Shown here: positions 16,292-25,900 of the stretch, piece by piece
Numbering within the stretch: the first letter of the stretch is position 1
Layout: each line of letters begins with the position of its first letter
Assembly (NCBI GenBank): GCA_964427285.1
Contig: CAYRTS010000007.1
Coordinates: 1 to 64,000, forward strand
Length of the DNA: 64,000 nt
Source of the DNA: SPCO01 sp964427285
GTDB taxonomy: Bacteria > Chloroflexota > Limnocylindria > Limnocylindrales > CSP1-4
Reading direction: 5' to 3'
The notes under the pieces: model-generated
What the model was told of the DNA's origin: nothing
What the model saw: only the letters and a program-made list of their open reading frames with translations
The model's database searches: none
Translations under genes and position numbers: made by a program

Positions 16292-17491
16292 ATGCGAACC
16301 GATCTCGGCTGGCGACTGGATCCCGCTGTCACCTTCCTCAATCACGGCTCGTATGGGGCGTGCCCGCTGCCCGTCCTCGAGGTCCAGCGAATCCTTCGCG
16401 ATCGGATGGAGGCTGAGCCGGCCCGCTTCCTGTCGGGTGACCTGCCCGGGCTCCTTGACGCGGCCCGGCGGGAAGTGGCCACATTCCTCGGCGCCGCTGC
16501 AGACGGATTGGCCTTTGTCCCGAATGCCACGACCGGCGTCAACACGGTCCTTCGATCCCTTCGGTTTGAGACCGGCGATGAGCTGCTGACCAACGACCAT
16601 GAATACAACGCCACGATCAACGCGTTGCGCGCCGTGGCCGAACGGGATGGGGCGCGGGTGGTCATCGCGCGGATCCCGTTCCCGATCGCCGGCGCAGGAG
16701 AGGCGCTCGATTCGATCCTTGCCGCGGTGACGCCACGGACCCGGCTGGTCCTGGTCAGCCAGATCACCAGCCCCACGGCGCTCATCCTGCCTGTGGCGGA
16801 CCTGGTCGCTGAACTGGACCGCCGCGGCATCGATACCCTGGTGGATGGGGCACACGCTCCCGGGATGGTTCCGTTGGACCTGGATGCGCTGGGAGCGGCC
16901 TACTGGACGGGCAACGGCCACAAATGGCTGTGCGGGCCGAAGGGTTCGGCGGTCCTGTGGGTCCGCGCCGACCGTCGCGAGCGCATTCACCCACTGGTCG
17001 TGTCGCATGGTGCGAACGAGCCGGTGACCGATCGATCGCGCTTCCGCGCCGAGTTCGACTGGACCGGCACGACCGACCCGACCGCGTACCTGGCACTCCC
17101 CGGAGCGATCGCGCTGATCGCCGCATTGGGGGCCGACGGGCACGGCTGGCCGGCGGTCATGGCCGCCAATCACGCGCTTGCCCTGGCTGGCCGCGACCGG
17201 ATCGCGTCGGCGCTGGGGATCGAACCACCAGCTCCGGATTCGATGCTCGGATCCATGGCTGCGCTGCCGATTCCGGGGCTCCACGACGATGCCGAAGCTG
17301 AAGCCTTGCGTGGGCAACTCGAGCTAGAGGACGGGATCCAGGTGCCCATTGGCGGGTGGCCGGCTCGCGCCGCGCGTGTGGCCCGCGATCCCCAGCAAAT
17401 CCTGATCCGGATCTCCGCCCAGCTCTACAACGAGCCGGCCGATTACGACCGGTTGGCCGAGGCGCTCGCGCGACGGCTGGGCGTTTCATAG
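16292..17491 (+). CDS. Class V aminotransferase-fold PLP enzyme (isopenicillin-N epimerase-like)
   Basis: 399 residues from the ATG at 16292, before the typical opening FLNHGSYGACPLPVLE. The PLP-binding lysine is Lys211 in TGNGHKWLCGPKG, preceded by the cofactor-contacting LVDGAHAPG (184-191). NATTGVNTVLRSL (about 78-90) supplies the phosphate-binding loop. These features match the CsdA/isopenicillin-N epimerase branch, whose members act as racemases, C-S lyases or aminotransferases. No beta-lactam gene is near, so the substrate stays open. It converges on PEP carboxylase. Confidence 0.85.
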   Translation: MRTDLGWRLDPAVTFLNHGSYGACPLPVLEVQRILRDRMEAEPARFLSGDLPGLLDAARREVATFLGAAADGLAFVPNATTGVNTVLRSLRFETGDELLTNDHEYNATINALRAVAERDGARVVIARIPFPIAGAGEALDSILAAVTPRTRLVLVSQITSPTALILPVADLVAELDRRGIDTLVDGAHAPGMVPLDLDALGAAYWTGNGHKWLCGPKGSAVLWVRADRRERIHPLVVSHGANEPVTDRSRFRAEFDWTGTTDPTAYLALPGAIALIAALGADGHGWPAVMAANHALALAGRDRIASALGIEPPAPDSMLGSMAALPIPGLHDDAEAEALRGQLELEDGIQVPIGGWPARAARVARDPQQILIRISAQLYNEPADYDRLAEALARRLGVS

Positions 17492-17683
17492 TCGCGCGCG
17501 GATACCCGTGCCGGCTCAACTGCCAGTTTCAGGATCGCTACGAGTGAGCGTGACCGAACCCCCAGGCTGCAGGCTGGGACTCCGACCAAGCGGGTTCATG
17601 CAAACGGCGCAACCAGGAGTTGAGCCCGCACGGCGGGTGCGGATCGAGGAGGCGGGAGGCGGCGAGCAAGCCTTTACGTGGCC

Positions 17684-20506
17684 CTACCCGGTGCTCTGGA
17701 GGCCGGCCGCGACGCCGTTGACGGTCATTTGGACGAGGCGCAGCACGCGGCCACGCTCCGGTGAGTCGGCGGGGAGGGCCCGCAGCCGGGCCAGCAATCG
17801 CACCTGCAGCTCCGAGAGCGAATCCACGTAGGGGTTCCGCAGCGCCACGGAACGCTGAAGTACAGGCGAGCCATCCAGTAGCCGCTCGCGACCAGTCACT
17901 CGCAGGAGCAGCCTCACCGTCCGCCGGTACTCGGATTCGATCGCGTCCCAGCGCCGATCGTCACCCGGGCCCGTGGCCAGCCCCGCATAGAGCCGGGCCA
18001 CGCCCATGTCCGCCTTGGCCAGGCTCATCTCGGCGTTGTCCAGGAGGCTGGACAGGAACGGCCAATCCCGCGCCAGCCGCGCGATGGCGTCCAATCCGGC
18101 GTCGCCGTGGGCGACCCGATACGCGTCGAGCGCGGCGCCTAACCCATACCAGCCCGGCAGGTTGATCCGGGCTTGCGCCCAGGCAAACGTCCACGGGATC
18201 GCGCGCAGCGAGTCGATCGTCGGTGCGACCTCGTGCCGGCCTCGGGCGGCCGGCCGTGACCCAAGGCGCAGGTCGGACAGTTCGCGGATCGGCGTGACAT
18301 CGCGAAAGAACGAGGCGAACCCGGGATCATCGTGGACGAGTGCTCGGTAGGCCGCCCGCGACGTCGCGGCAAGCTCGTCGAGCATCGGTGCGCCAATCGC
18401 CAGCGCCCGTTCCAGGCTCGCGCCATGCTCCGGCATGGAGGCCAGCAGGACGGCGCCGGTCGCCTGTTCGAGGTGACGGCGCGCGATCGCCGGGTTGGAA
18501 TAGTTCGCGGCGATGACCTCGCCCTGTTCGGTCAGCTTGAGCCGACCGTCCACCGAGCCCGGGGCGAGTCCAAGGATCGCCCGGTTCGTCGGGCCTCCCC
18601 CGCGACCGATGGCCCCACCGCGGCCGTGGAAGATGGTCAATTCCACACCACGCGTCCGAGCAACTTCGACCATCGCCGACTGGGCTCGCTGGAGCATCCA
18701 CGCGGCGGCCAGCAAACCGGATTCCTTGTTCGAGTCCGAGTAGCCAAGCATGACTTCCTGGCGATCACCGCGACCGGCGAGCCCCACCCGGTACGACGGG
18801 TCGTCAAGGAGGTCCGCCAGGATCCGCCCGGCCTCCCCCAATGCGGCACTCGACTCGAACAGCGGCACCACATCGAGGGCAGGTGGAGCCCCCGTCTCGA
18901 TGACGGCCAGCCGCGCGAGCTCGAGCACGTCGGTCACGTCGGACGCCGACGCCGAGAAGCTGACGACGTAGCGTCGACAACTCTCAATGCCGAGGCGGGC
19001 CTGGACCGCCGCGATCGCCCGGAACGTGGCCAGGACCTCGTCCATTGTCACGCCCGGCGAGACCTCCACCGAGGCGGCCGCGCCGGCCCGAACCGCGGCG
19101 AGCGCGGCCGAGTGGACGGCGGCGTGCTGGCGGATCTCCAGAGACGCGAGGTGGAAACCGAACGTGCCCACCTGCCAGCGCAGCTCGGCAACCTCGCCGT
19201 AGGCCACCCGCGCAAGGCGCTCCGACAATAGTGCCTGCTGGATCTCCACCAGCTCCGCGTCGAGGCCATCCGGGCCGGTGTAGCGGCCACTGAGCGGGGA
19301 CGGGTCGCCGGTCAGCGCCGCCCGGGTACGACGGAGCCGTTCGGCGATGAACCCGAAGCGCTGGCGATACGGCTCCTCGGGAAAGCGGCGGCGGAGCAGG
19401 CGGTCCGTCTCGGGGAGATCCTCGGCATCGCGGGCGAGACGCGACGCAAGAGCCCGTGACGCCGGGTCGGCGGACAAGGCGCGCTCACCTGATGACGCCG
19501 CGGCCACGGTCTGCATCAACCGTGTAGCGACCGCCTCGTAGCCGCGAAGCACATGATCCGTGTGGATCCGGAGCGTCTTCTCGATCACCTCCGACGTCAC
19601 CCCGGGATTGCCGTCGCGGTCCCCGCCGATCCAGCTGCCCCAGCGCAGGAACGGCGGGACGCGCGGCGGCCGTGTACCGGTTCGGCCAGAGTCGCTGGCC
19701 GGGCCGGCCGTTCGCCCGGTGGGCGGATCGAGTGCCGCGTCCAGGGCCCGATAGAGCCTCGGCACGACCGTAAACAGCGTGCTGTCGAAAAACACCATCG
19801 CCGTGCGAACCTCGTCAAGCGGCGCCGGTGCCACCAGCCGAAGGTCCGAGGTCCGCCAGAGGAGGGTGATCTCCTCGCGGAGACGGCGCCTGATGTCGCG
19901 ATCCTGGGACGGGGTAAGCCTGCTGTCGTCGAGCTGCTCCAGCAGCGCGCCACAGCGACGCAGGGCCAGAAGCGCGGTCCGTCGTCGCGCCTCGGTGGGA
20001 TGCGCGGTCAGGACCGGCGAGAGCACCAGGCGCCCGAGCAGAACGTCAAGGTCGGATTCTGTGCGACCAAGGCGGCGCATTCGCCCAACGGCCTCGGCGA
20101 CCGAATCGTCAAGGATCCCGTCGCGGGCCGCGCGCTCACGGCGACGGAGGGCTCGCACACGACCCTGGGCCTCGGCCAGGTTGACCAGCCCGAAGTAGAG
20201 CGCGAAAGCGGTAATGACCGCCTCGATCGAGCCGAGGTCGAGTGTGGCGAGGTCATCGTCCAGGCGCGTACGTTCGTGTGGGTCGTCGTCGCGGCGAAGG
20301 GCGATGGTACGGCGACGGATCCGCTCGACGCGGGCGAAGAGTTCTGGGCCGGCCTGCTCCGCGATCACCTGGCCGAGCAACGCGCCCAGCAGCCGCACCT
20401 CCACAGCCAGCGGATCTCGCGCCCCGGCCGTCCCGATCCCGCCGGGTTCGGCCGCCACGGCCGCGACCGCCAGCGCCGCCGCAGATGCCCGGGTCGGCGC
20501 GCTCAT
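17684..20506 (-). CDS. ppc: Phosphoenolpyruvate carboxylase
   Basis: 940 residues, the usual length. It makes oxaloacetate from PEP and bicarbonate, refilling the TCA cycle. Catalytic His169 lies in VLTAHPTEARRRT, the substrate loop is WIGGDRDGNPGVT, and the hallmark active-site motifs are GYSDSNKESG and FHGRGGAIGRGGG (about residues 620-640). The C-terminus is QSTG where most bacterial enzymes end QNTG; this Gln-x-Thr-Gly tail sits at the active site. The ATG at 20506 is preferred to an upstream start 17 codons earlier. It is divergent from the GAF kinase across 83 bp. Confidence 0.97.
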   Translation of the reverse strand: MSAPTRASAAALAVAAVAAEPGGIGTAGARDPLAVEVRLLGALLGQVIAEQAGPELFARVERIRRRTIALRRDDDPHERTRLDDDLATLDLGSIEAVITAFALYFGLVNLAEAQGRVRALRRRERAARDGILDDSVAEAVGRMRRLGRTESDLDVLLGRLVLSPVLTAHPTEARRRTALLALRRCGALLEQLDDSRLTPSQDRDIRRRLREEITLLWRTSDLRLVAPAPLDEVRTAMVFFDSTLFTVVPRLYRALDAALDPPTGRTAGPASDSGRTGTRPPRVPPFLRWGSWIGGDRDGNPGVTSEVIEKTLRIHTDHVLRGYEAVATRLMQTVAAASSGERALSADPASRALASRLARDAEDLPETDRLLRRRFPEEPYRQRFGFIAERLRRTRAALTGDPSPLSGRYTGPDGLDAELVEIQQALLSERLARVAYGEVAELRWQVGTFGFHLASLEIRQHAAVHSAALAAVRAGAAASVEVSPGVTMDEVLATFRAIAAVQARLGIESCRRYVVSFSASASDVTDVLELARLAVIETGAPPALDVVPLFESSAALGEAGRILADLLDDPSYRVGLAGRGDRQEVMLGYSDSNKESGLLAAAWMLQRAQSAMVEVARTRGVELTIFHGRGGAIGRGGGPTNRAILGLAPGSVDGRLKLTEQGEVIAANYSNPAIARRHLEQATGAVLLASMPEHGASLERALAIGAPMLDELAATSRAAYRALVHDDPGFASFFRDVTPIRELSDLRLGSRPAARGRHEVAPTIDSLRAIPWTFAWAQARINLPGWYGLGAALDAYRVAHGDAGLDAIARLARDWPFLSSLLDNAEMSLAKADMGVARLYAGLATGPGDDRRWDAIESEYRRTVRLLLRVTGRERLLDGSPVLQRSVALRNPYVDSLSELQVRLLARLRALPADSPERGRVLRLVQMTVNGVAAGLQSTG

Positions 20507-20589
20507 GAACGGACCTCGTGTCGACCGTTCCGACCCCCAGCCGCGACCTCGCCGCAACCCTCGCGGGCGCGGGGCTTCCGTAGCCTTGT

Positions 20590-21933
20590 ATGGTGTTGAC
20601 CGTGACCTCGCTTCGCTCCAGCCCGCAATCCCCGCGCACCCCGGACGAGACGCTCCACGCGGCCGTCCCCGCGGTCAGGGCTGCGGCCGCCGCCGCCGAT
20701 CCCGACCAGCTCGAGCAGCTCCGTTTCCTCCATGAGATCGCCCGGCTCGCCACCACGGCGCGCACCTGGGACGAACTCCTCGAGACGGTGGTCGACCGGA
20801 CCCGTGATGTGCTCCACGCGGATGTTGCCTCGCTCTACCTGCTGGATCGCGATGGAGCGTACCTGACGCTGGCCGAGACCAACGGCCTCGATCGCTTCCA
20901 GATCGGCCGTGCCCGCGTCCCGTTCGGGGAGGGAGTCACCGGGCGCGTCGCCGCCAACCGCCAGCCGCTGGTCATCCCCGATGTCAAGGCCGATCCCCGG
21001 TTCATGTGGGTTCGCGGCATCGACCAGCGCCGCTTCGTGGCGTCGATGCTGTCCGTCCCGCTCACCTGGCACGATCAGATCGTCGGGGTGCTCAATGTCC
21101 AGACAGAGCAGCCGCGCGATTTCAACGAGGCGGACGTGGAGCACCTCGGCGCCGTCGCCGACCTGCTCGCGGGGATCATCGAGAAGGGCCGCCAGCAAAC
21201 TGAGGCGGAGGCGCGAGTCGAGGACCTCAAGGCGATCGATGAAGCGCGCAGCGAGCTGATCGCCCTGGTCACCCATGAACTGCGCACACCGCTCGCCGTC
21301 GTGCGCGCCTATGCCGACCTGCTCGCGGAGGAGCCCCCGTTGCGCGGCGAATCCAGGGACCTGGCCCGCCGGCAGATTCGCGCGGGCTGGCACGACGCCA
21401 CGCTCGAGCAGATCGAGCGGCTCGACCGCCTGGTGGATTCGATCCTGGCGTCGGTGCGCGTGGTCCCCGAAGCGCCGGCCTCGGTGACGCCGGTGGACCT
21501 CGATGGGCTCGTTGGCGAGGTCGTCGCCTCGCTGGGACCGATCCTGCGAAGCCACCGCTTGACGATCATGCCAGGCGTTCGGCTCCATGCGCTCGCCGAC
21601 CCGCCGCGACTCCGCCAGATCGTGGAGCATCTCGTCGAAAATGCCGTGAAGTACGCACCACCGGGCACGACGATCACCGTGGACTGGGCGCTCCACGAGG
21701 GGGTGGTCCACCTGGGTATTTCGGACGAGGGTCCGGGCATCCCGGACGAGTGGCGCGAACGAATCTTCGAACCGTACGCCCGGCGCGATACACATACGGC
21801 CCGCGGGTCGGGGATCGGTCTGTACGCCGCCAAGCGCCTCGGTGAGTCGATGGGTGCGCGCCTGTGGTGCGAACCCGCGCGCCCGCATGGTGCGCGATTT
21901 GTCGTGGCGCTGCCCGCCGTCGTTGCGATCTGA
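20590..21933 (+). CDS. GAF-domain sensor histidine kinase
   Basis: 447 residues. A GAF domain (about 45-200) with VPFGEGVTGRVAANRQPLVI is followed by a coiled linker, then HisKA with VTHELRTPLAVV (His229) and a HATPase with VEHLVENAVKYAPPG, DEGPGIP and GSGIGLYAAKRL. No membrane helix is visible, so it is a cytoplasmic sensor of a small molecule or redox state. It lies 24 bp upstream of a response regulator, its likely partner. Confidence 0.92.
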   Translation: MVLTVTSLRSSPQSPRTPDETLHAAVPAVRAAAAAADPDQLEQLRFLHEIARLATTARTWDELLETVVDRTRDVLHADVASLYLLDRDGAYLTLAETNGLDRFQIGRARVPFGEGVTGRVAANRQPLVIPDVKADPRFMWVRGIDQRRFVASMLSVPLTWHDQIVGVLNVQTEQPRDFNEADVEHLGAVADLLAGIIEKGRQQTEAEARVEDLKAIDEARSELIALVTHELRTPLAVVRAYADLLAEEPPLRGESRDLARRQIRAGWHDATLEQIERLDRLVDSILASVRVVPEAPASVTPVDLDGLVGEVVASLGPILRSHRLTIMPGVRLHALADPPRLRQIVEHLVENAVKYAPPGTTITVDWALHEGVVHLGISDEGPGIPDEWRERIFEPYARRDTHTARGSGIGLYAAKRLGESMGARLWCEPARPHGARFVVALPAVVAI

Positions 21934-21957
21934 CAGCCCCGAACGAGGAGATTCCAC

Positions 21958-22677
21958 ATGCCTGGCCGCCCACTCCGCATCCTCGTCGTCGATGACGACC
22001 CGGCCATGGTCGGGGCGATCACGGCGCTCGTCGGCACGGAGGGCCACCAGGTCATCACCGCGTACGACGGGCTGACCGCCGTCAAGCGCTTCCGCGAGGA
22101 GCATCCCGACCTGGTGCTGCTTGATCTGGCCATGCCCGGTCCCGACGGGTTCAGCGTGGCCGGTCAGATGCGGGCGCTTGGGCCGGCACCGATCCTCGTG
22201 GTATCCGGGGAAAGCGGTGAGGCCGCCAAGGTCCGGGCCCTGGGCATCGGCGCGGACGACTACCTGACCAAGCCGTTTGGGAAGGCGGAATTGCTGGCCC
22301 GGATCAACGCGGTGATGCGGCGGGTGGACCGTTCAGCTGGGCCGGGGGCGGCGGGGGGCGGACCACTCAAAGCGGGCGATCTCGTCCTTGAGCCCGGTCG
22401 CCATGAGGCTCGGGTTGGTGCCGTCTCGCTCGCGCTGACCCCAACCGAATATCGATTGCTGGAAGCCATGGTTCGGGCCGGCGGTGACATCGTCCCCCAC
22501 CTCCAGCTGGCCCGGGCCGGCTGGCCGGCCGAGTCCGATCCCGACCTGCTCTGGCTCAAACCACATCTCGCCCGCCTGCGATCCAAGGTCGAGTCAGCCG
22601 GCGGCCCACTGGTCACGGCGGTGCGTGGCGTCGGCTATCGAATCGTTGCCGGGGAAGAGGCCGGCCAGCCGGATTAA
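21958..22677 (+). CDS. Response regulator, OmpR/PhoB family
   Basis: 239 residues. The receiver (1-120) has the acidic pair VDDDP, phosphoacceptor Asp56 in LVLLDLAMPG and Lys in LTKPFGKAE. The C-terminal winged helix (about 140-235) has ALTPTEYRLLEAMVRAGG and ends VRGVGYRIV, typical of OmpR regulators. A good GAGGAG ribosome site lies 8 bases before ATG 21958. It should be the output of the kinase just upstream. Confidence 0.94.
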   Translation: MPGRPLRILVVDDDPAMVGAITALVGTEGHQVITAYDGLTAVKRFREEHPDLVLLDLAMPGPDGFSVAGQMRALGPAPILVVSGESGEAAKVRALGIGADDYLTKPFGKAELLARINAVMRRVDRSAGPGAAGGGPLKAGDLVLEPGRHEARVGAVSLALTPTEYRLLEAMVRAGGDIVPHLQLARAGWPAESDPDLLWLKPHLARLRSKVESAGGPLVTAVRGVGYRIVAGEEAGQPD

Positions 22678-22706
22678 TCAGACGGTGACGGCGACGGCCA
22701 CCGCGA

Positions 22707-22931
22707 TCAGGCAGTGACAGCGACCGCGATCGGGCGACCCGTGGCGTCGTGGATCGCGTCCGCGCAGTCAATCCGGCAACCGCGGGCGTCACGTCCACCA
22801 ATCGGGTTGAAGTGGACGAACGCTTCGCCCGAAACCGCCAGACGGCAGCCACAGGACGCACACGTGACGGGAGCCCACTGGCCGGCACGAACGACGATCG
22901 TGCGAAACTCGGAATCGGATGGCTGGATCAT
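22707..22931 (-). CDS. Small Cys-rich (zinc-ribbon-like) protein coupled to glutamate synthase
   Basis: 74 residues with CASCGC (Cys24, 27, 29) and a second cluster GCRIDC (Cys52, 56), plus His40 between them. This spacing suits a small zinc-binding fold. Its ATG overlaps the glutamate synthase stop (ATGA at 22928-22931), so translation is coupled and the protein should be made in proportion to GltB. I do not recognise a family. A possible role in metal or cluster handling, or in controlling GltB, is speculation from position only. Confidence 0.68.
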   Translation of the reverse strand: MIQPSDSEFRTIVVRAGQWAPVTCASCGCRLAVSGEAFVHFNPIGGRDARGCRIDCADAIHDATGRPIAVAVTA

Positions 22932-25900
22932 CGTTTGAGCGTAGGGATCACGTGCTCGCTCGTCAGCAGCGGTACGGGAGCAATCGGGTTGCGGTCCGGT
23001 TGCGATCGTGGGACCTTGGCCACCGGGGCCGGGACCAGCGAAGGTGGCGCCTCGATTGGCTCGACCAGCCAGAACGTAGTCGCGAGATCGGCGTCGCGCA
23101 GGATCGCGTCGGCCAGCTCCGAGCCGACCGAGCGGTGGGACTCCAGGAGTCGGACCAGCTCGATCAGCCGGGCCTGTCCGTCGGCCCGGTCGGCCAGGAC
23201 CGTGCCAAGGCGCACGGCCGCCACGCTGCGTTCATCCAGGGCCACGGCCTGGCGCCCAGTCGGGTCGTAGAGATACGCCCGACCGCCGGTCATGCCGGCC
23301 CCGAAGTTCGCACCGACGGGTCCCAGGACCACGACCGTCCCCCCGGTCATGTACTCGCACCCATGCGGACCGATTCCCTCCACGACCGCCTCGGCGCCGC
23401 TGTTGCGGATCGCGAAGCGCATCCCTGCCCGGCCGACGAGGTGGAGCCGCCCAGCCGTGGCTCCGTACAGGACCGTGTTCCCGGCGATCGCCTCGCCCGA
23501 CGGGGTCGCGCCGAGGTCCGGTTCCGGAACGACCGAGACGGTGCCCCCGGATAGCCCCTTGGCCACGTAGTCATTGGCCTGGCCGGTCAGCCGCAGGTCC
23601 ACACCCGCTCCGGCAAACGCCCCGAATGACTGGCCGGCTGCACCGCGCAATTCCAGGTGGACCGGTCCGCGCAGCTCACCTCGCTCCAGGGCGCCCGTCA
23701 GGCTGGCGCCGAAGGACCGATCGGCCGTGGTCAATCGGAGACCGCCGGCGGTGACCGAGGCCTGGCCCCGGAAGGCGGCCACCGTTGCCGCTTCGAGATG
23801 GGATGCGGGTGCGTGGCTGGCGACCTGATCGGCGCTCGCCGGAACGGCCCGTCGAGCCGCGTCGGCGGTCCAACGACCGCCACCGATCACCGGAGCGAGC
23901 TCGGCGCGCGCGGACGGCACGGGGCGCAGGAGTCGGCGGCTCTCGCCGATGATCTCCCCCACCGACCGCGCCCCGATCAGCGCCAGCTCGCGGCGCAGAT
24001 CTTCGGCGATCGCGGTGAAGAAGCGGACGACGTCGTCGGGCGTCCCCTTGAACTTGGCGCGCAGGTCCTCGCGCTGGGTGGCGATACCGGTCGGACATGT
24101 ATCGAGATGACACTGGCGCGCCATGTCGCACCCGACCGCCACCAGTGCCGCGGTCCCGAATGCGAACTCCTCAGCGCCCAGCAGGGCGGCGACCAGGAGG
24201 TCTCGACCGGTCTGCAGACCGCCGTCTGTTCTGAGCGCCACCCGGTCGCGCAGGTCATTGCGCATCAGCGTCTGGTGGACCTCGGCGAGACCCAGCTCCC
24301 ACGGCGCGCCGACGTGCTTGATCGAGGAGAGTGGCGAGGCGCCCGTCCCGCCGGAGTGGCCCGACAGGTGGATGTACGAGGCCCCGGCCTTGGCCACGCC
24401 CGCGGCTATCGTGCCAACGCCGCGGCCGGCCACCAGTTTCACGCCGATCCGGGCGGCCGGGTTGATCGCGCGCAGGTCCGCGATCAGCTGGGCAAGATCC
24501 TCGATCGAGTAGATGTCGTGGTGCGGGGGTGGGCTGATGTAGCTCTGGCCGGGTTGGCCACGGCGGAGCGCGGCGATATAGGCGGTAGCCTTGCGGCCGG
24601 GCAACTGACCGCCTTCACCGGGCTTGGAACCCTGGGCGATCTTGATCTCCAGTTGATCCGCGCGGGCCAGGTAGGCGGCGGTGACGCCGAAGCGGGCGGA
24701 GGCGACCTGCTTGATCCGGGCATCGCGGCGACGGCCATCCGGTCCCGGTGTGTACCACGCCGGATCCTCGCCGCCCTCGCCGGTATTCGCGGAACCACCG
24801 GCGCGCTGGATCCCGATCGTCAGGGCCTGGTGCGCTTCGGGGCTCAACGCGCCGACGCTCATCGCCGAGACGACGAATCGTTGGACGATGGACGCCGCGT
24901 CCTCGACCTGCGAGAGCGGCGTGGCCACGCGCGCCCGCCGGACCCGGAGATCGTCGCGCGGCACGGCTCGATCCGCCGTCGGGCGATCCACGGCGGCCCG
25001 ATAGCGCGCAAGCTGGCTATCAATATCGCCGACGGCAATGCCATCGGGGCCGCCGACCGCCAGCATCGTGATCTCGCCAGCGACTCGCGGCGAGAAGAGG
25101 TGGGCCTCGCCATCGGCCCGGAAGCGGGCGAAGCCCGGGTCGGGCAGACGCGCCTCGCGACCGGCTGCGGGCTCCGGAATCGCGAGTGCGACCGCCCGGC
25201 GGCGGAGCTGGCGAGTAGCCAGGTCGGCGAGGCTCGTCCGGCCGGGCCACGCGGCCGCGGATGGGAAGCAGCGCGCGACGACGGACGCGTCGAGATCGAT
25301 GACATCGATCAGTGCGCCACCGATATAGGACGCGACCGCGCTGATCCCCATCCTGGCCAGGGTCTTGCGCAGACCGGTCTCGAAGGCCTCGAGCAATGAC
25401 GTGACGGTGACGATGGCGGTCTTCGCCTCGGCGCCACGGGACCCAGCCAGCTCTGCCGCAAGTTCGATCGCCAGCCGTGGCTGGACGACGGTTGCTCCGA
25501 CCGCGAGCAGCATCGCCATGGCATGCACGTCCAGGACGTCGGAGGCGCTGACGGCGATGTCCGTGCGGCCGCGAAGTCCGGCGGCGGTCAGCGCCGTGTG
25601 GACGGCGCCCGCGGCCAGGATGGACGGGATCGGCAGCCGGTCGATGGTCGCGGCCGCGTCCGACACGATGAGGACGTCCGTTCCACGGCGGGCCAGCGCC
25701 ACCGCGTCACGGGCCAGCCGGTCGAGGGCTAGTTCCAGGCCGGCGCCGGCGGCTGCGGCGGGACCAGCACCGGCGGTGGCGGCCGCGGCGGTGACCGCAC
25801 CGGCGGCCGCGGCGGGACTGGCGGCAGGCACCCATGTCGCGTCGAGAGTCCGAACGCTCGCACCACTCGCCTGAACGGTCGCAACGAGACCGTCAAGGTC

